Source: Ceratopteris richardii
Taxonomy: Eukaryota > Streptophyta > Polypodiopsida > Polypodiales > Pteridaceae
Direction: 5' to 3'
Assembly: GCA_020310875.1 (NCBI GenBank)
Contig: CM035417.1
Coordinates: 83,470,728-83,534,727, forward strand
Length of the DNA: 64,000 bases
Part shown: in pieces, positions 24,085 to 34,599 of the stretch
Layout: the number at the start of each line of letters is the position of its first letter
Numbering within the stretch: the first letter of the stretch is position 1
The notes under the pieces: generated by a model
Database searches by the model: none
What the model saw: only the letters and a program-made list of their open reading frames with translations
Told to the model about the DNA's origin: nothing
Made by a program: the position numbers and the translations under genes

Positions 24085-24775
24085 TAAGCCCAAGTATCGT
24101 GATCAGTTGAGTTCAAGTATTGCAATACTTGAATTCCCATGTGTCGCGATACCTGGCAGGTATCGTGTATCATCGATACTTGTACTCCCCATGTATGGTG
24201 ATACTCAAGTATCATGTATCATCGGGTTGAGTATCGTGATACCTGAGTATCGTGTATCGTGAGACTCCATGTATCGTGTATCATAACACTTCGTGTATCA
24301 TGTATCATCACAATCATTGGGTATCGTGTATCACAATACTCTAGTATCGTGTATGGTTGCCCTTGTGTATCGTGTATCGTCCAAGTCCCAAGTATCGTGT
24401 ATCATTGCCCTTGTGTATTGTGTATCGTCCAAGTCCCAAGTATCGTGTATCACGTATCATGTATCGTGACCAATCAGGTACTGTCTATCCTCCAAGTCCC
24501 AAGTATTGTGTATCTGACCAATCAGGTATCATGTATCATAGAGACAAGTATCGTGTGTCATTTTGAACATGAGTATCGTGTATCATTAGTGCTTTAGGTA
24601 TTGTGTATCGTGAAATCCTATGTATCGTGTATTGTCACAATCATTGTGTATCCTGTATCATGTATCCCAATTCTAGGTATCATGTATTGCCAGAGACTCA
24701 TGTATCATGTATTGTCTCCAGTGGAGTATCGTGTATCATCGAAGGCCAAGTATCATGTATCGTGGAAAACAGTAA
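24085..24775 (+). repeat. leader array of GTATCGTG/GTATC repeats
   Basis: About 690 bases dominated by AGTATCGTGTATCRT-type units, alternating with short spacers such as CCAAGTCCC and CTCCATG. There are many inverted pairs (GTATCGTGATAC). Within it, 24112-24133 is a perfect 22-bp palindrome with core CAAGTATTGCAATACTTG. The array sits between the primer-binding site and gag, the same place as the different array in copy 2. Open frames across it are repeat artefacts. Confidence 0.85.
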
Positions 24776-24919
24776 ACAACTTGACAGTCTAGGAAAAGAA
24801 AGTTTAATTTGGGACAAGTAAACTCCTAGAATAAACACAAATTAGGGAGACCCACAAACCTGACTTAGGTGTTTAGTGAATGAACCTGCGCTCAAGACGT
24901 GTCCTAGGAATCCGGCATA

Positions 24920-26967
24920 GTGTCATCATCAGTAGGAAGTGTAAATCTACCTACTGCAAAATCCCATTACTCTCACACCTCTAGTGATTCAGACGAAGAA
25001 GCTAGAATGGCCTCTAACGATATGCATAGCTCTATGATTTTGGCAGGACTAATGTCCATCATTGAAGGAGAATATAAGACCTCTCTTAAGTATGTGAACA
25101 CCAATCAGCATGAATTGCTAATTTACATAGATGGATTAAATAGATTAGTGGCACGAATGAAGAAAGTGAGTGAATCTAAAATTGTTTCTCAACCTACCAT
25201 AAAGTATGAAGGAGGATTCCACATGGACAAAAGGGGAGTAATCTATGCAATGATAGACTGTCCTGAAACCATAAGTGAACAACGAGAAAATGAGGACATA
25301 AATCACCCTAACGGGGAGAATAATGAAGAGAGGATTTCTACACCCCGAGGTAAGCCTAAAGTGAGTAGAGTTTGGAGAGGTGACAAGATCCCTCAGGATG
25401 ACACATTGACAGATGTGCGTATGGTAGCCGGGATGGAGAAATTACTACAAGCCCCTTCATCCTTGTGGGGAGAAAGTAGCAACCTTGTCACCATTTATGA
25501 GCTAGAAGATCTGGAGGATCCATCTTGAATTACCTATTTAGATAAAAAGATGAGAAATTACTGGCCTATTTTGGATCTAGAGAGATCCCAATTAAGGTAT
25601 TAAGGCATTCCAGTGTTTCCCCATAGAGACCAAGGAACTACCTCCCAGAACCCTCAAGGAACATACCCCAGTTATGTCTATCAGAGCTTTGGGCCGGTTC
25701 AACAATAGAGCATTCCTATAAGGACTAATGTTCAGTTTCCAACTCGAGGATCCAACCCAAACTATCAACCTCCCTCCATTGGAGAACCAAGAAATAGAAA
25801 TTCTGTTCCCAAGAGACCACCCATAGGCAGTGGAATTGGTGTTCAAGTGAGACATCCAACCATTCCCGTTATGCCCAGAACACTAGAACCTGGTAGAATA
25901 TTGCAACCAATTCAAGTGGCCAAATGTATGAGGATCCACTATGATGGGTTTGGTTAACTTTATAATCACATAGCCGAATTCAAGCAAGTGATTTGTGCTA
26001 AACAATTGGAAGATTTTCTGATTCAATATGAGTCATTTGGTTTGACTCTCACAAATACTACCTTAGCATGGTTCCAACCACATGAACCCAATAGTTTTCT
26101 AAGTATGGAACAAGTATTTCAGGAAATGATTGAAGAGTTCACGAAGGCTGGCATTAAGAATAACTCTTCATATTTGATTCAAAACTTCAAACATTCTCAT
26201 ATGGAGTCAATTTGTTTGGCAGCTAGAAGGTTTAAGAAATATGTGGATAGATGCCCCACAAAAGAAAGCCTACACAACAAAAAATGATCTCATTATTTTT
26301 GGAAGGATTAGTCAGTGAATCTCTAAGAGTATTGGTCTATGTAAAGAGATTCCAAACATTGAGTGAATGCTTGAAGGAGTGTATAGACTTCGAAGACAAC
26401 TTGTCAGAAGACTTGAAGATTCCCCAAACCAAGAATAAGAGTGAGGATAGTTCTAGCACCATCTCTGGTTCAAACAATGTAGAAGAGATTGCAGACTTAC
26501 TGGCCAAGGAATTGGGCATGCAGGGACAAAAGAATTATCCCAACCCCCCATTATGAATGCGGATGCTAAGGAGATGTGTACATTGTGGAGGGGATCATAC
26601 TTCGCATGTGTGCAATAAGGGAATTGTTCCACCACCCCCATATGGTTACAACCACCCACCAATACAGAGTCAAGCTCAGTAGTGCAATATTGAATAGAAA
26701 TACAAAAATCATAGTACTGAAAATTTCCCTTACAATAGACAACCTAGACCTATCCAACCACCACAATTCTGGCCATATGGCTACCCAACTAGAGACCAAG
26801 GGAGGGAAATTCCTAGATATACTCAGTATCAGAATCTACCTTCAATTCAACATCCCTACGAATACCTAGGATACAATGCACCAGAGCCGATGTTAGGACA
26901 ACAGCCACCTCACCCACAGAATGTTGTTCCAGTGAAATTTTCCCGAGCAAAAGAGAACACTGAGAGA
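24920..26967 (+). pseudogene. gag: Gypsy copy 3 gag region (5' block)
   Basis: An N-terminal extension matches that of copy 2: a KYEGGFHMDKRGVIYAM segment parallel to KFENEAYLDKEGTIYVV, then GDKIPQDD and TIYELEDLEDP. Next is the retrotransposon gag core: ESFGLTLTNTTLAWFQPHEP, then SLIQNFKHSHMESICLAAR-like helices. A zinc knuckle CVHCGGDHTSHVC lies near 26580-26618. The block ends where the Copia-1 LTR begins. It is broken. Confidence 0.8.
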
Positions 26968-28037
26968 TGTTGGGAGTGATGGTTGGATGCACTTAGAAGA
27001 TTGAGTTGATGCTGCTAATCCTGCTTTGAACCAGCCCTTCTTTGCTTCAGATATGCTTAGTAGACTCCTTGATCTTCCAAATGATACCAAAATATGCTAT
27101 ATGTACTTTGGAAATGATTTGACTAATGTTTAGATCAAAACAGATGAGTTTGCACTTCACTAATCTTGAAAACTTTCTATTTTGATCTTGATATCTGCTC
27201 AGTCTTTCACTCAGTATGACCAGCACACTTACAATTGATCTAATTCCTTCTGGACATATTAAATTAGCTTAACAAGCTACCATTTGCAAGTGGAATGAGA
27301 TAAAATGATGAACTATACTCTGAGAAATGAGTTTAGCAAAATAATATGTACCCCCGACTTTTTAGGAACACTGCAGCAGAATACCAAAGTCCACTTCGAG
27401 CGCAATTTCTCTCAGATGGCTGATCCTTTGACCTTGAAATTTTGTAGGCATGTAGTATGCTTGGAGCTGGTTCCAATGTGCTTTGAATCACTTGATTTGG
27501 TTCAGTAGATCCTAAGATATGCTCTGTTGAAGTTGACAGACTTGGAGATGATGACTCAGAGACAATAGAGATGATTAATGTATATACTTCTATTGGTTGA
27601 TGTAGTTCTACAATCTCATTAGCATGAAAAGCATAGCTAAATGAGGTATTGTGGTGTATGCTATGAAGTAGCACTAACACACACAGAGATACAATGATAA
27701 AATGCCTCGGGAATTGAGCTGAAGTGAGAGACACACACGCGACTTTTTTTCTTCATCTTTTATAGAGGTTGAGTGATCATTTGAATTTGAAATTCAAATC
27801 TAGGCTCCCTAGAATCTCTCTTCTAAAGTTAAGGAGATATTCTCTCCAATTACACCTTCCAAATTCCACGACTAATCAAGTAGGTAAGTGATTACAAGTA
27901 AATGCCAAGTCATATAGACTTTTACAATGAGTAAAATGTAATAACACATAGGCAAGTGTTCCTATGGTTCTAGCTTCACATAGTGATATCCTTCAAAGGG
28001 TTCCAAGCCAAAGGTGAAGGCTTGATTTGCACCAACA
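26968..28037 (-). repeat. 3' LTR of Copia-1
   Basis: 1,070 bp from TGTTGGGAGTG to GCACCAACA as read on the plus strand. It pairs base for base in length with 49374-50443. The minus strand carries CTATAAAAG near 27765, a likely TATA box. A 133-codon open frame in both LTRs has no ATG start and is not called as a gene. Confidence 0.95.
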
Positions 28038-28050
28038 GCTCCCCCTCAAG
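28038..28050 (-). promoter_or_regulatory. polypurine tract of Copia-1
   Basis: Minus-strand reading CTTGAGGGGGAGC ends directly at the 3' LTR start. It is the expected plus-strand primer site. Confidence 0.8.
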
Positions 28051-28099
28051 CCAAGCACTTTGGCTTAAGTCTTTATCTTTAGTCTTCAATCACATCCTG

Positions 28100-31000
28100 C
28101 AATCCAATCATAGATTTGAATCTGCATAGCTTGTTTCCATCCAATGCTTTAGTGAGTAAATCTGCACATTGCATATTAGTGGACACATAAGTCAATTGAA
28201 TCTCTTTGCTTAGTAACTTCTCTCTCACATAGTGGTAATGAACCTCTATGTGTTTGGTTCTAGCATGATATATTGGATTAGCTGCAAGGTGAAGAGAGCT
28301 AGTGTTATCTCCAAATATGATTGGAGGTCTAGTGTATAGACCTATCTGTATACAAGAGCTTCAACCAGATAGCTTCTTGAGTGGCATTGGCAAGCCCTCT
28401 ATACTCTGCTTCAGTGGATGACAATGCCACTGTAGGTTGCTTCTTGGCTGACCAAGAGATAGGTTTATCTCCTGCAAAACAAATGTAACCTGATGTGCTC
28501 CTCCTGTCATCCTTGCAACCTGCCCAATCTGCATCTGAATATACTTTAATGTCAATATCTGATGTATAAGGAAAGTACAAACCATGGCTTTGAGTTCCTT
28601 TGAGGTACTTCAAGATTTTCTTGCTGCCTCTAGGTGAGGTACCCTTGGTTTGTGCATGAATTGGCTTAGCACACTAACTCCATATGCTATGTCAATTCTT
28701 GTCAAGGTAGCATAATTCAAACTACCTACCATGCTTTGATAACCTGTAATGTCTTGTATTTCATACCTTCATGAGCACTTAGCTTTAGGTTGACCTCCAT
28801 TGGAGTAGTTGGGACTTTAGCATCCTGCAAGCCAAACTTCTTGACCATATCCTGTACATACTTCTTTTGAGTGATATATATACCTGAGTTGGTGTAGACT
28901 AACTCAAGACCTAAGAAGTACTTCAATGATCCAAGATCATTAATTTTGAATTCTTTCATCATCTGACCTTTGATGTGTCTAATCCCATTGACATCATTAC
29001 CTGTAATGATGATGTCATCAACATAAACACACAAGTAGATTACCTCTGTATTACTCCTTTTTATGAATAGAGAAGTATCTGCTTTACTCATCACAAATCC
29101 TTGGTCTAGGAGGTAGGTTGTCAACCTGTAATTCCATGCTCTAGGTGCCTGCTTCAAACCATATAGAGCCTTCTTCAATTTACAAACATAATTTACCTTC
29201 TTGGGATCTTCATAGCCAGGTGGTTGTGACATGTAGACTTCTTCAGATATCCATCCATTCAAGAAAGCATTCTGGACATCTAATTGGTACATGTTCCAAT
29301 TCTTGGATGCAGCTACACTCACCAATACTCTGATTGTTGGCATCTTAGCCACAGGAGAAAATGTCTCCTCATAATCAATACCTTGGGTTTGTGCAAAACC
29401 CTTGGCTACCAACCTAGCTTTGTACCTGTTTATTGTTCCATCTGAATTTCTCTTTAGCTTGTAGATCCATCTGGATCCTATCACCTTCATAGAGTTCTTC
29501 TTGGGTACCAAGTCCCAAGTATCACTCTCCTTGAGAGCTTCCATTTCTTCATCCATAGCTCCTTTCCATTCTGGTTTGGTGATTGCTTCTTCATATGTAC
29601 CTGGTTCTTCATTCAACAAGTCTTTTGCAAGATATACAGAATGTTTAGTTACAAGAGAAGTATCATACCCATATCTGATAGGTTTCTTTTTTTCTCTCTG
29701 AGATCTCCTCATTGCTTGAGTTGAGGATTCTGGTGTATCCTCTAGTTTCTTCATCTTCATCTTTCCTTTGGACTTCCATGCCTTGAATTCCTCAAGGTTT
29801 ATTGTATCATCATCATCTGAGCTTGATTCATCTTTCTGGATTGGTTCCTCCTTGGTGAGCTTTGGGAAATCTTCTTCCATATCATAGGGTAGACTAACCT
29901 TCCTGTATTCATTCTCATACCATGAGTCATTCTCATCAAAGATTACATCTCTGCTTACCTTGAAGCCTTTGTTTGTTGGGTTGTAGAATCTGTATCCCTT
30001 TTGGTTCAAATCATAACCAATGAAGATACATTTTTCAGCTTTAGGGTCTAGCTTTCCCCTTACCTGTGAGGGAACATGCACATATGCTATACAACCAAAA
30101 ATTTTGCAATGATCCAGAGAAGGTCTCTTACCATGCCAAGCTTCATATGGTGTCATGCCATCAAGTGATTTGGATGGCAACCTGTTGATGAGATAGGTGG
30201 CAGTAGATACACTTTCTGCCCAAAGATAATTTGGCAGTTTCTTTTCATTAAGCATAGACCTAGCTGTTTCTACTATGAGTCTATTCCTTCTTTCAGCTAC
30301 CCCATTTTGTTCAGGTGAGTACCTTGTGGTTATCTCCCTCTTGATGCCTCTTTCCTGCAAGAAATCTTCAAACTCATTGGAGAAGTACTCTCCTCCACCA
30401 TCTGACCTTAGCCTCTTCAAGCTTCTTCCTGTTTGGTTTTCAACAAGTGCAAGATACCTCTTGAAACAATTAAACACTTCATCTTTATGTTTCATAAAGT
30501 ATAGGATGGTCCACCTGCTATAGTCATCAATGAAGGACACATAATACCTTGAACCTGAAATGGAAGGGTCCTTGCTAGGTCCCCAAACATCTGTGTGTAC
30601 CAAGTCTAGGTAGTCTTCATGCATGAATCCTTTTCTTGAGTAGGGTAACCTGTGAGACTTACCAAACTGACATGCTCCACACTTGTAAATCATGTGTTGC
30701 TTGGATACATTAGGTATCCCAAGCACACATTGATCCCTGCACATTTGCTTTAGGGTTCTTTCACCTATGTGACCTAACCTCTTGTGCCATATTTCTAACT
30801 TTGAAAGTGTTTGATCCTTGTAATTATATAAAGCAATGTTCTTGGTGTCTTCTAGCTCAAAAGTAAACAATCTACCTGATTTCTCCCCCTTGGCAATTCT
30901 TTTGAACCCATGTCTTGGATCCTCCACATATGCTCCATGTTGAGTGAATCTGACCTGCAGACCTTTCTCCACAATCTGACCAACACTCATTAGATTCTTG

Positions 31001-32018
31001 GTGATGGTTGGTACATAAAGTACCCTGCTCAATAGGTTCTGGTTACCATCACATGTCTTCACATTTCCAATTTTTACAACAGAATGTTTAGTATCATCAC
31101 CTGTTTGTACCTGATGTTTGCCCTTGGGTTCTTCCAAATCAGAGAGTAGTGCCACATTGCCAGCTACATGGTTAGAACATCCTGAGTCAATATAAAATAA
31201 ATGATCATCATTTGTACCTTCCTTGGAGGTCATATTCATGATCAATAGGGAGTCATCTTGCTCCTCTATGTAGTTGTTGTAGTCTCTTCTATTTCTGAAT
31301 CCACCTTGGTAATTACCATTGTGGTTGTGGTTGTAATTGTTGTTGTATTGATTGTTGTATCCATTGTAGCCTTGGTGTTGGTTGAACCTGCCTCTCCCTT
31401 GAGAGTATCCACCTCTTTGATAGCCTCTTCCTCTCTGATTCTTGTAGTTCTTGTAGCATTCATCTGTGGTATGATTGGACAATCCACAAATGTTGCATGG
31501 TGATGAGTTGTAGGGTCTCCCCCTACCTGACTTACCTCCTCTACCTCTTCCTCTTGAAGATCTACCTCTCCCTGCATAATTAGCTTGGGAGGTAGAGCCT
31601 TCTTCTTCCTGGTTCTTCCCTTTACTTTTATCCTTAACTTTCTTATCAGTATATAGAGCAGAGGGGTTGTTACCTTTTGATTGATCTCCTGCCTTTGTAA
31701 AATTTGCTTCATGTGTGAATAGTTGGCCCATGAGTGTTGTGAGATCTGGGGTATGCATGTCCATGTAGAGGTCCATTGCAGTGGTGAAGCTTTCCCACTT
31801 ATCATCTGCCTTGAGTCCATTTGTTACTTGCCTGACTATTTGCTCCTCTCCAATACTTGCTAATTGGTCTGCCACATCTTTAATCTTGGTCACATACTCT
31901 GAGACTGATTGCTTGGGCTGCTTCCTAAGGGTTGTGAATTCAATCCACAGTTGATTCTTCCTGGCCCTTGTGTTGGAAGAGAAATATGTTGACAAGGTTT
32001 CCCAATGCTCTTGGGAAG
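28100..32018 (-). pseudogene. pol: Copia-1 late gag, protease, integrase, RT and RNase H
   Basis: From high to low coordinate: late gag (STYFSSNTRARKNQLWIEF), G/R-rich RNA-binding stretch, zinc knuckle CNICGLSNHTTDEC (C-x2-C-x4-H-x4-C), protease (FYIDSGCSNHVAG). Then the pre-integrase zinc segment (HKRLGHIGERTLKQM ... CGACQFGK), the integrase core (LVHTDVWGP, LRSDGGGEYFS, YSPEQNGVAERRN) and RT (QLDVQNAFLNGWISEEVYM, LYGLKQAPRAW, YVDD in YLCVYVDDIIITG). Last is RNase H (YSDADWAGCKDDRRSTSGY, QPTVALSSTEAEYRG). Almost all of it is open. The first 36 codons of the long open frame above 32018 belong to the nested Gypsy LTR, not to Copia. Confidence 0.93.
32014..32018. repeat. target-site duplication GGAAG, left copy
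   Basis: Five bases directly before the Gypsy A copy 2 5' LTR, repeated at 49072-49076 directly after its 3' LTR. It lies inside Copia-1 gag, which proves nested insertion. Confidence 0.95.
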
Positions 32019-32629
32019 TGTTGGCATACAAGTCAGATGAAGAGCATACTAGCGCAACGGAGGAGTCATGCACAATACGACAACAAGGCCCAATCATTTT
32101 TTCCATGGACCATTTACAACTCAAGTGATTTTAATCACTACACAAACATTGTAAATTCCATTTTTGGTAGAATAGACTCCATTTTGGGCAAGCCGAGGAG
32201 TCCTCGAGCTTGAGGAGTATTAGAACTAGCTACATATCAATTTTCATAATTTTTAGACTCTGTTTGAGCCCTCAAATAGGCTCTAGAACCTAATTTTTAA
32301 CTAGGCCGGACACTAGGTTTGGACAAGACCAAAGCTAGTTAGAAAACTATAAAAAGAGCTAGAGAGCTCATTTTTGGGGGTAGATTGTTTGTGAATTAAG
32401 CTTATGTAAGAGACTTTTTGACTAATGCAAAGAACTCCATTGTTCCTCTCCTTGTTCTTGCCTTGTGTGCGCGTGTGTGTGTATGTGTGTGCATGCTTGT
32501 GTGCTTCTCACTCACACACTTGTGCCTTCACTTGCTCATAGTCTTCATACTAGTCCTCACGTCTCCACGGATTGACAATTATGAGGTGAATCTTCTCACG
32601 TTGGTACTCACCATTGTGCTAGAGTGACA
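32019..32629 (+). repeat. 5' LTR of Gypsy A copy 2
   Basis: 611 bp, TGTTGGCATA to GAGTGACA. TATA box TATAAAAAG at 32348-32356, followed at once by the AGAGCTAGAGAGCTC hairpin where transcripts should start. Upstream, 32194-32206 is CGAGGAGTCCTCG, two 6-bp arms around one base. Confidence 0.95.
32348..32370 (+). promoter_or_regulatory. LTR core promoter: TATA box and start-proximal hairpin
   Basis: TATAAAAAG is followed by a perfect GAGCT/AGCTC stem with AGAG loop and a T-rich run. The same block occurs at 16149 (copy 1), 48791 (3' LTR, one stem change) and inverted at 60541-60564 (copy 4), while flanking LTR sequence varies. The transcription start is inferred from spacing, not observed. Confidence 0.7.
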
Positions 32630-32636
32630 CCAAATT

Positions 32637-32654
32637 TGGCGCCGTTGCCGGGGA
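32637..32654 (+). promoter_or_regulatory. primer-binding site, tRNA-Asp, Gypsy A copy 2
   Basis: TGGCGCCGTTGCCGGGGA is complementary over 18 bases to the 3' end of plant tRNA-Asp(GUC) including CCA. It sits seven bases after the LTR end. The same primer type is known from Athila-group Gypsy elements. Confidence 0.93.
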
Positions 32655-33020
32655 GAGAGCTTCGAGGACGAGCGTGTGATGGTAAGATGTCGAGTTGAGA
32701 CATTGGAGTTATAGGTAATATCCTTCCTTTTCTTTATTTTTCTTCATTTTTTCCTTACTTTCGCATCACCATCATCACCATCATCATCCCCACCATCTCC
32801 CACCTCCATCTCCATCTACACAAAAAATTTCACTCTTTTGGTCATATTACACTCCCCACCTCATTTCCCTCATTTCATTGTGAGAGAGAGCGAGAGAGAG
32901 CTTGCATGCTATCTGTTTTTGCTGTGTTTTTGAGCTTTTGTTGCAAGAACTAGCTGTACCACCTTCTCCAGCAGTGTGCGCAGGTACGACAGACTCTGCA
33001 CAGGTCCCGGGACGACGACC

Positions 33021-33042
33021 TCTGTCTGTCGCGACAGACAGA
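33021..33042. repeat. perfect 22-bp palindrome in the leader
   Basis: The inner 20 bases, CTGTCTGTCGCGACAGACAG, are self-complementary, and the outer T/A pair extends the match. It is the cleanest version of the core later repeated in the array and may be its founder. Confidence 0.9.
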
Positions 33043-33140
33043 AAAACTTAATATTTTGTGAATGCGTGTTTGGCACGGTAACCTGCACCATTAGAGCACT
33101 CCAAATCACTAGAAGTTTCTCAAAAATTTGCGTTTTTTCA

Positions 33141-33650
33141 GTCTATCGCGACAGACATCGTCTATCGCGACAGACACCGTCTATCGCGACAGACACCGTC
33201 TATCGCGACAGACAGAGACCCACGATAGACCCCGTCTATCGCGACAGACACCTGTCTATTGCGACAGACCAAATCACGACAGACGACAGATAGCGTCTAT
33301 CGCGACAGACCACTCTATCGCGACAGACACCGTCTATCGCGACAGACCAAAATTCCACGACAGACCTAGTCTATCGCGACAGACACCGTCTATCGCGACA
33401 GACACCGTCTATCGCGATAGACACCGTCTATCGCGACAGACCACTCTATCGCGACGGACACCGTCTATCGCGACAGACCACTCTATCGCGACAGACATCG
33501 TCTATTGCGATAGACCACTCTATCGCGACAGACACCGTCTATCGCGATAGACCACTCTATCGCGACAGACACCGTCTATCGCGACAGAAAGCCCCCCACG
33601 ATAGTTTGTGTCTATCGCGACAGACACCGTCTATCGCGATAGACAGACAT
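33141..33650 (+). repeat. tandem array of near-palindromic CTATCGCGACAG units
   Basis: I count about 23 units of GTCTATCGCGACAGACACC type, mostly 19 bp or 16 bp apart, plus a few partial ones. Several units are exact 16-bp palindromes (GTCTATCGCGATAGAC); the common version has one mismatch between arms. Units differ by single bases and by ACC/ATC spacer variants, as expected of repeated local duplication. In RNA each unit can fold as a short hairpin, or neighbours can pair with each other. Frames reading through it are low-complexity and not genes. Confidence 0.9.
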
Positions 33651-34599
33651 TTTCGGCAAAAATTAAGGGGTAAATTTTTTGGAAATTTAAGCTAAATTTT
33701 GGGCATATTTGCATTCTCAAATACTCACACACTTGCAAAGGCCCTAGAAAAATGCATTAAAACTCCTGAAAGGTTTTGTTTGTCTGGTTAACTCCCTAAA
33801 CCCTGAACGGCCATAACTTTTTCATACGAAATCCATTTTTTGAGCTCTAGGGCTTGTCAGAAAGCTCCTGGCATATACTACACGCCCTCAATTGTTTTTT
33901 AAAAGAATAATGCGTTGATTTTCAGATAGGATATTTGGAAGTTGACACACTGAGGGGTAGGAACACCAAGGGAGCTCTAGAGGAAATTTTTAGCAATACA
34001 AAAGGGGGAACAAGGGTCATTAAAAAAGTGTCTGAAATAAATTGTCTATCAATTGAAGGATCAACTTGGAGCTAATCTTGGGACTGATGCAGGTCTATTG
34101 AGAGGCAATTGAGAGCGTCCAAGCAAGGGCTTTGTGCAAGCTTGAGAATCAACTTCTCGAGCACTAAAGAGCAAGGATCAACAAGAAAGGTCGGAATACT
34201 CTCAACTCCCCTTCGTCAATTCCTAGCTTAGGCTAAGAACGACTAGAGGTAGGAGTAAGTCAGGGCGACGATAGGCAATTATCAAGTTGAAGCATACCTA
34301 AACTTTCAAGTTCAAGCTAAGGACATAATCTTTGTACTGTCGAGAACTTTAAAGGAAAAGAACATAACGTGGAACGATCAACTTTAAGCGCGGAACTACA
34401 CTCAAATATACCTTACGACGTGATACCAGACAAGAATTTTAACACGGGAATCAACTAAAAAGAATCAAGTAACTGATACAAAAGGACCCTACAACGAGGT
34501 TGTACTTGGGAAAATTTGGATTATTCAATCAGGCTTATGAACCTTAGATGAGGGCGACATCTAGGGAGAGATAGACAAAGTCTTAGGTCTTCAGAGGCT

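Noticed and set aside
24259-24821. Overlapping open frames with repeated YRVSCIV translation
   Set aside because: They are translations of the GTATCGTG repeat array in the copy 3 leader.
27333-27734. 133-codon frame inside the Copia-1 LTR, also present at 49739-50140, with a hydrophobic start
   Set aside because: It has no ATG, only a GTG at its start, and its presence in both LTRs follows from LTR identity. Not called as a gene.
32019-32124. First 36 codons of the long minus-strand frame reaching 32124, and the similar frame at 48355-48567
   Set aside because: This part is the antisense of the Gypsy A LTR, so the frame joins LTR and Copia sequence by accident of insertion.
32637-32654. tRNA-Asp gene
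   Set aside because: Only the 18 bases complementary to the tRNA 3' end are present, beside an LTR. No cloverleaf can be formed from the surroundings.
33128-33550. 140-codon open frame and an overlapping one at 32976-33293
   Set aside because: They read through the tandem leader array and give a repetitive translation (YRDRHRLSRQT type). No gene signal.
33141-33650. CRISPR-like array of short repeats
   Set aside because: The spacers are themselves repeated and only a few bases long, there are no cas genes, and the context is a plant retroelement leader.
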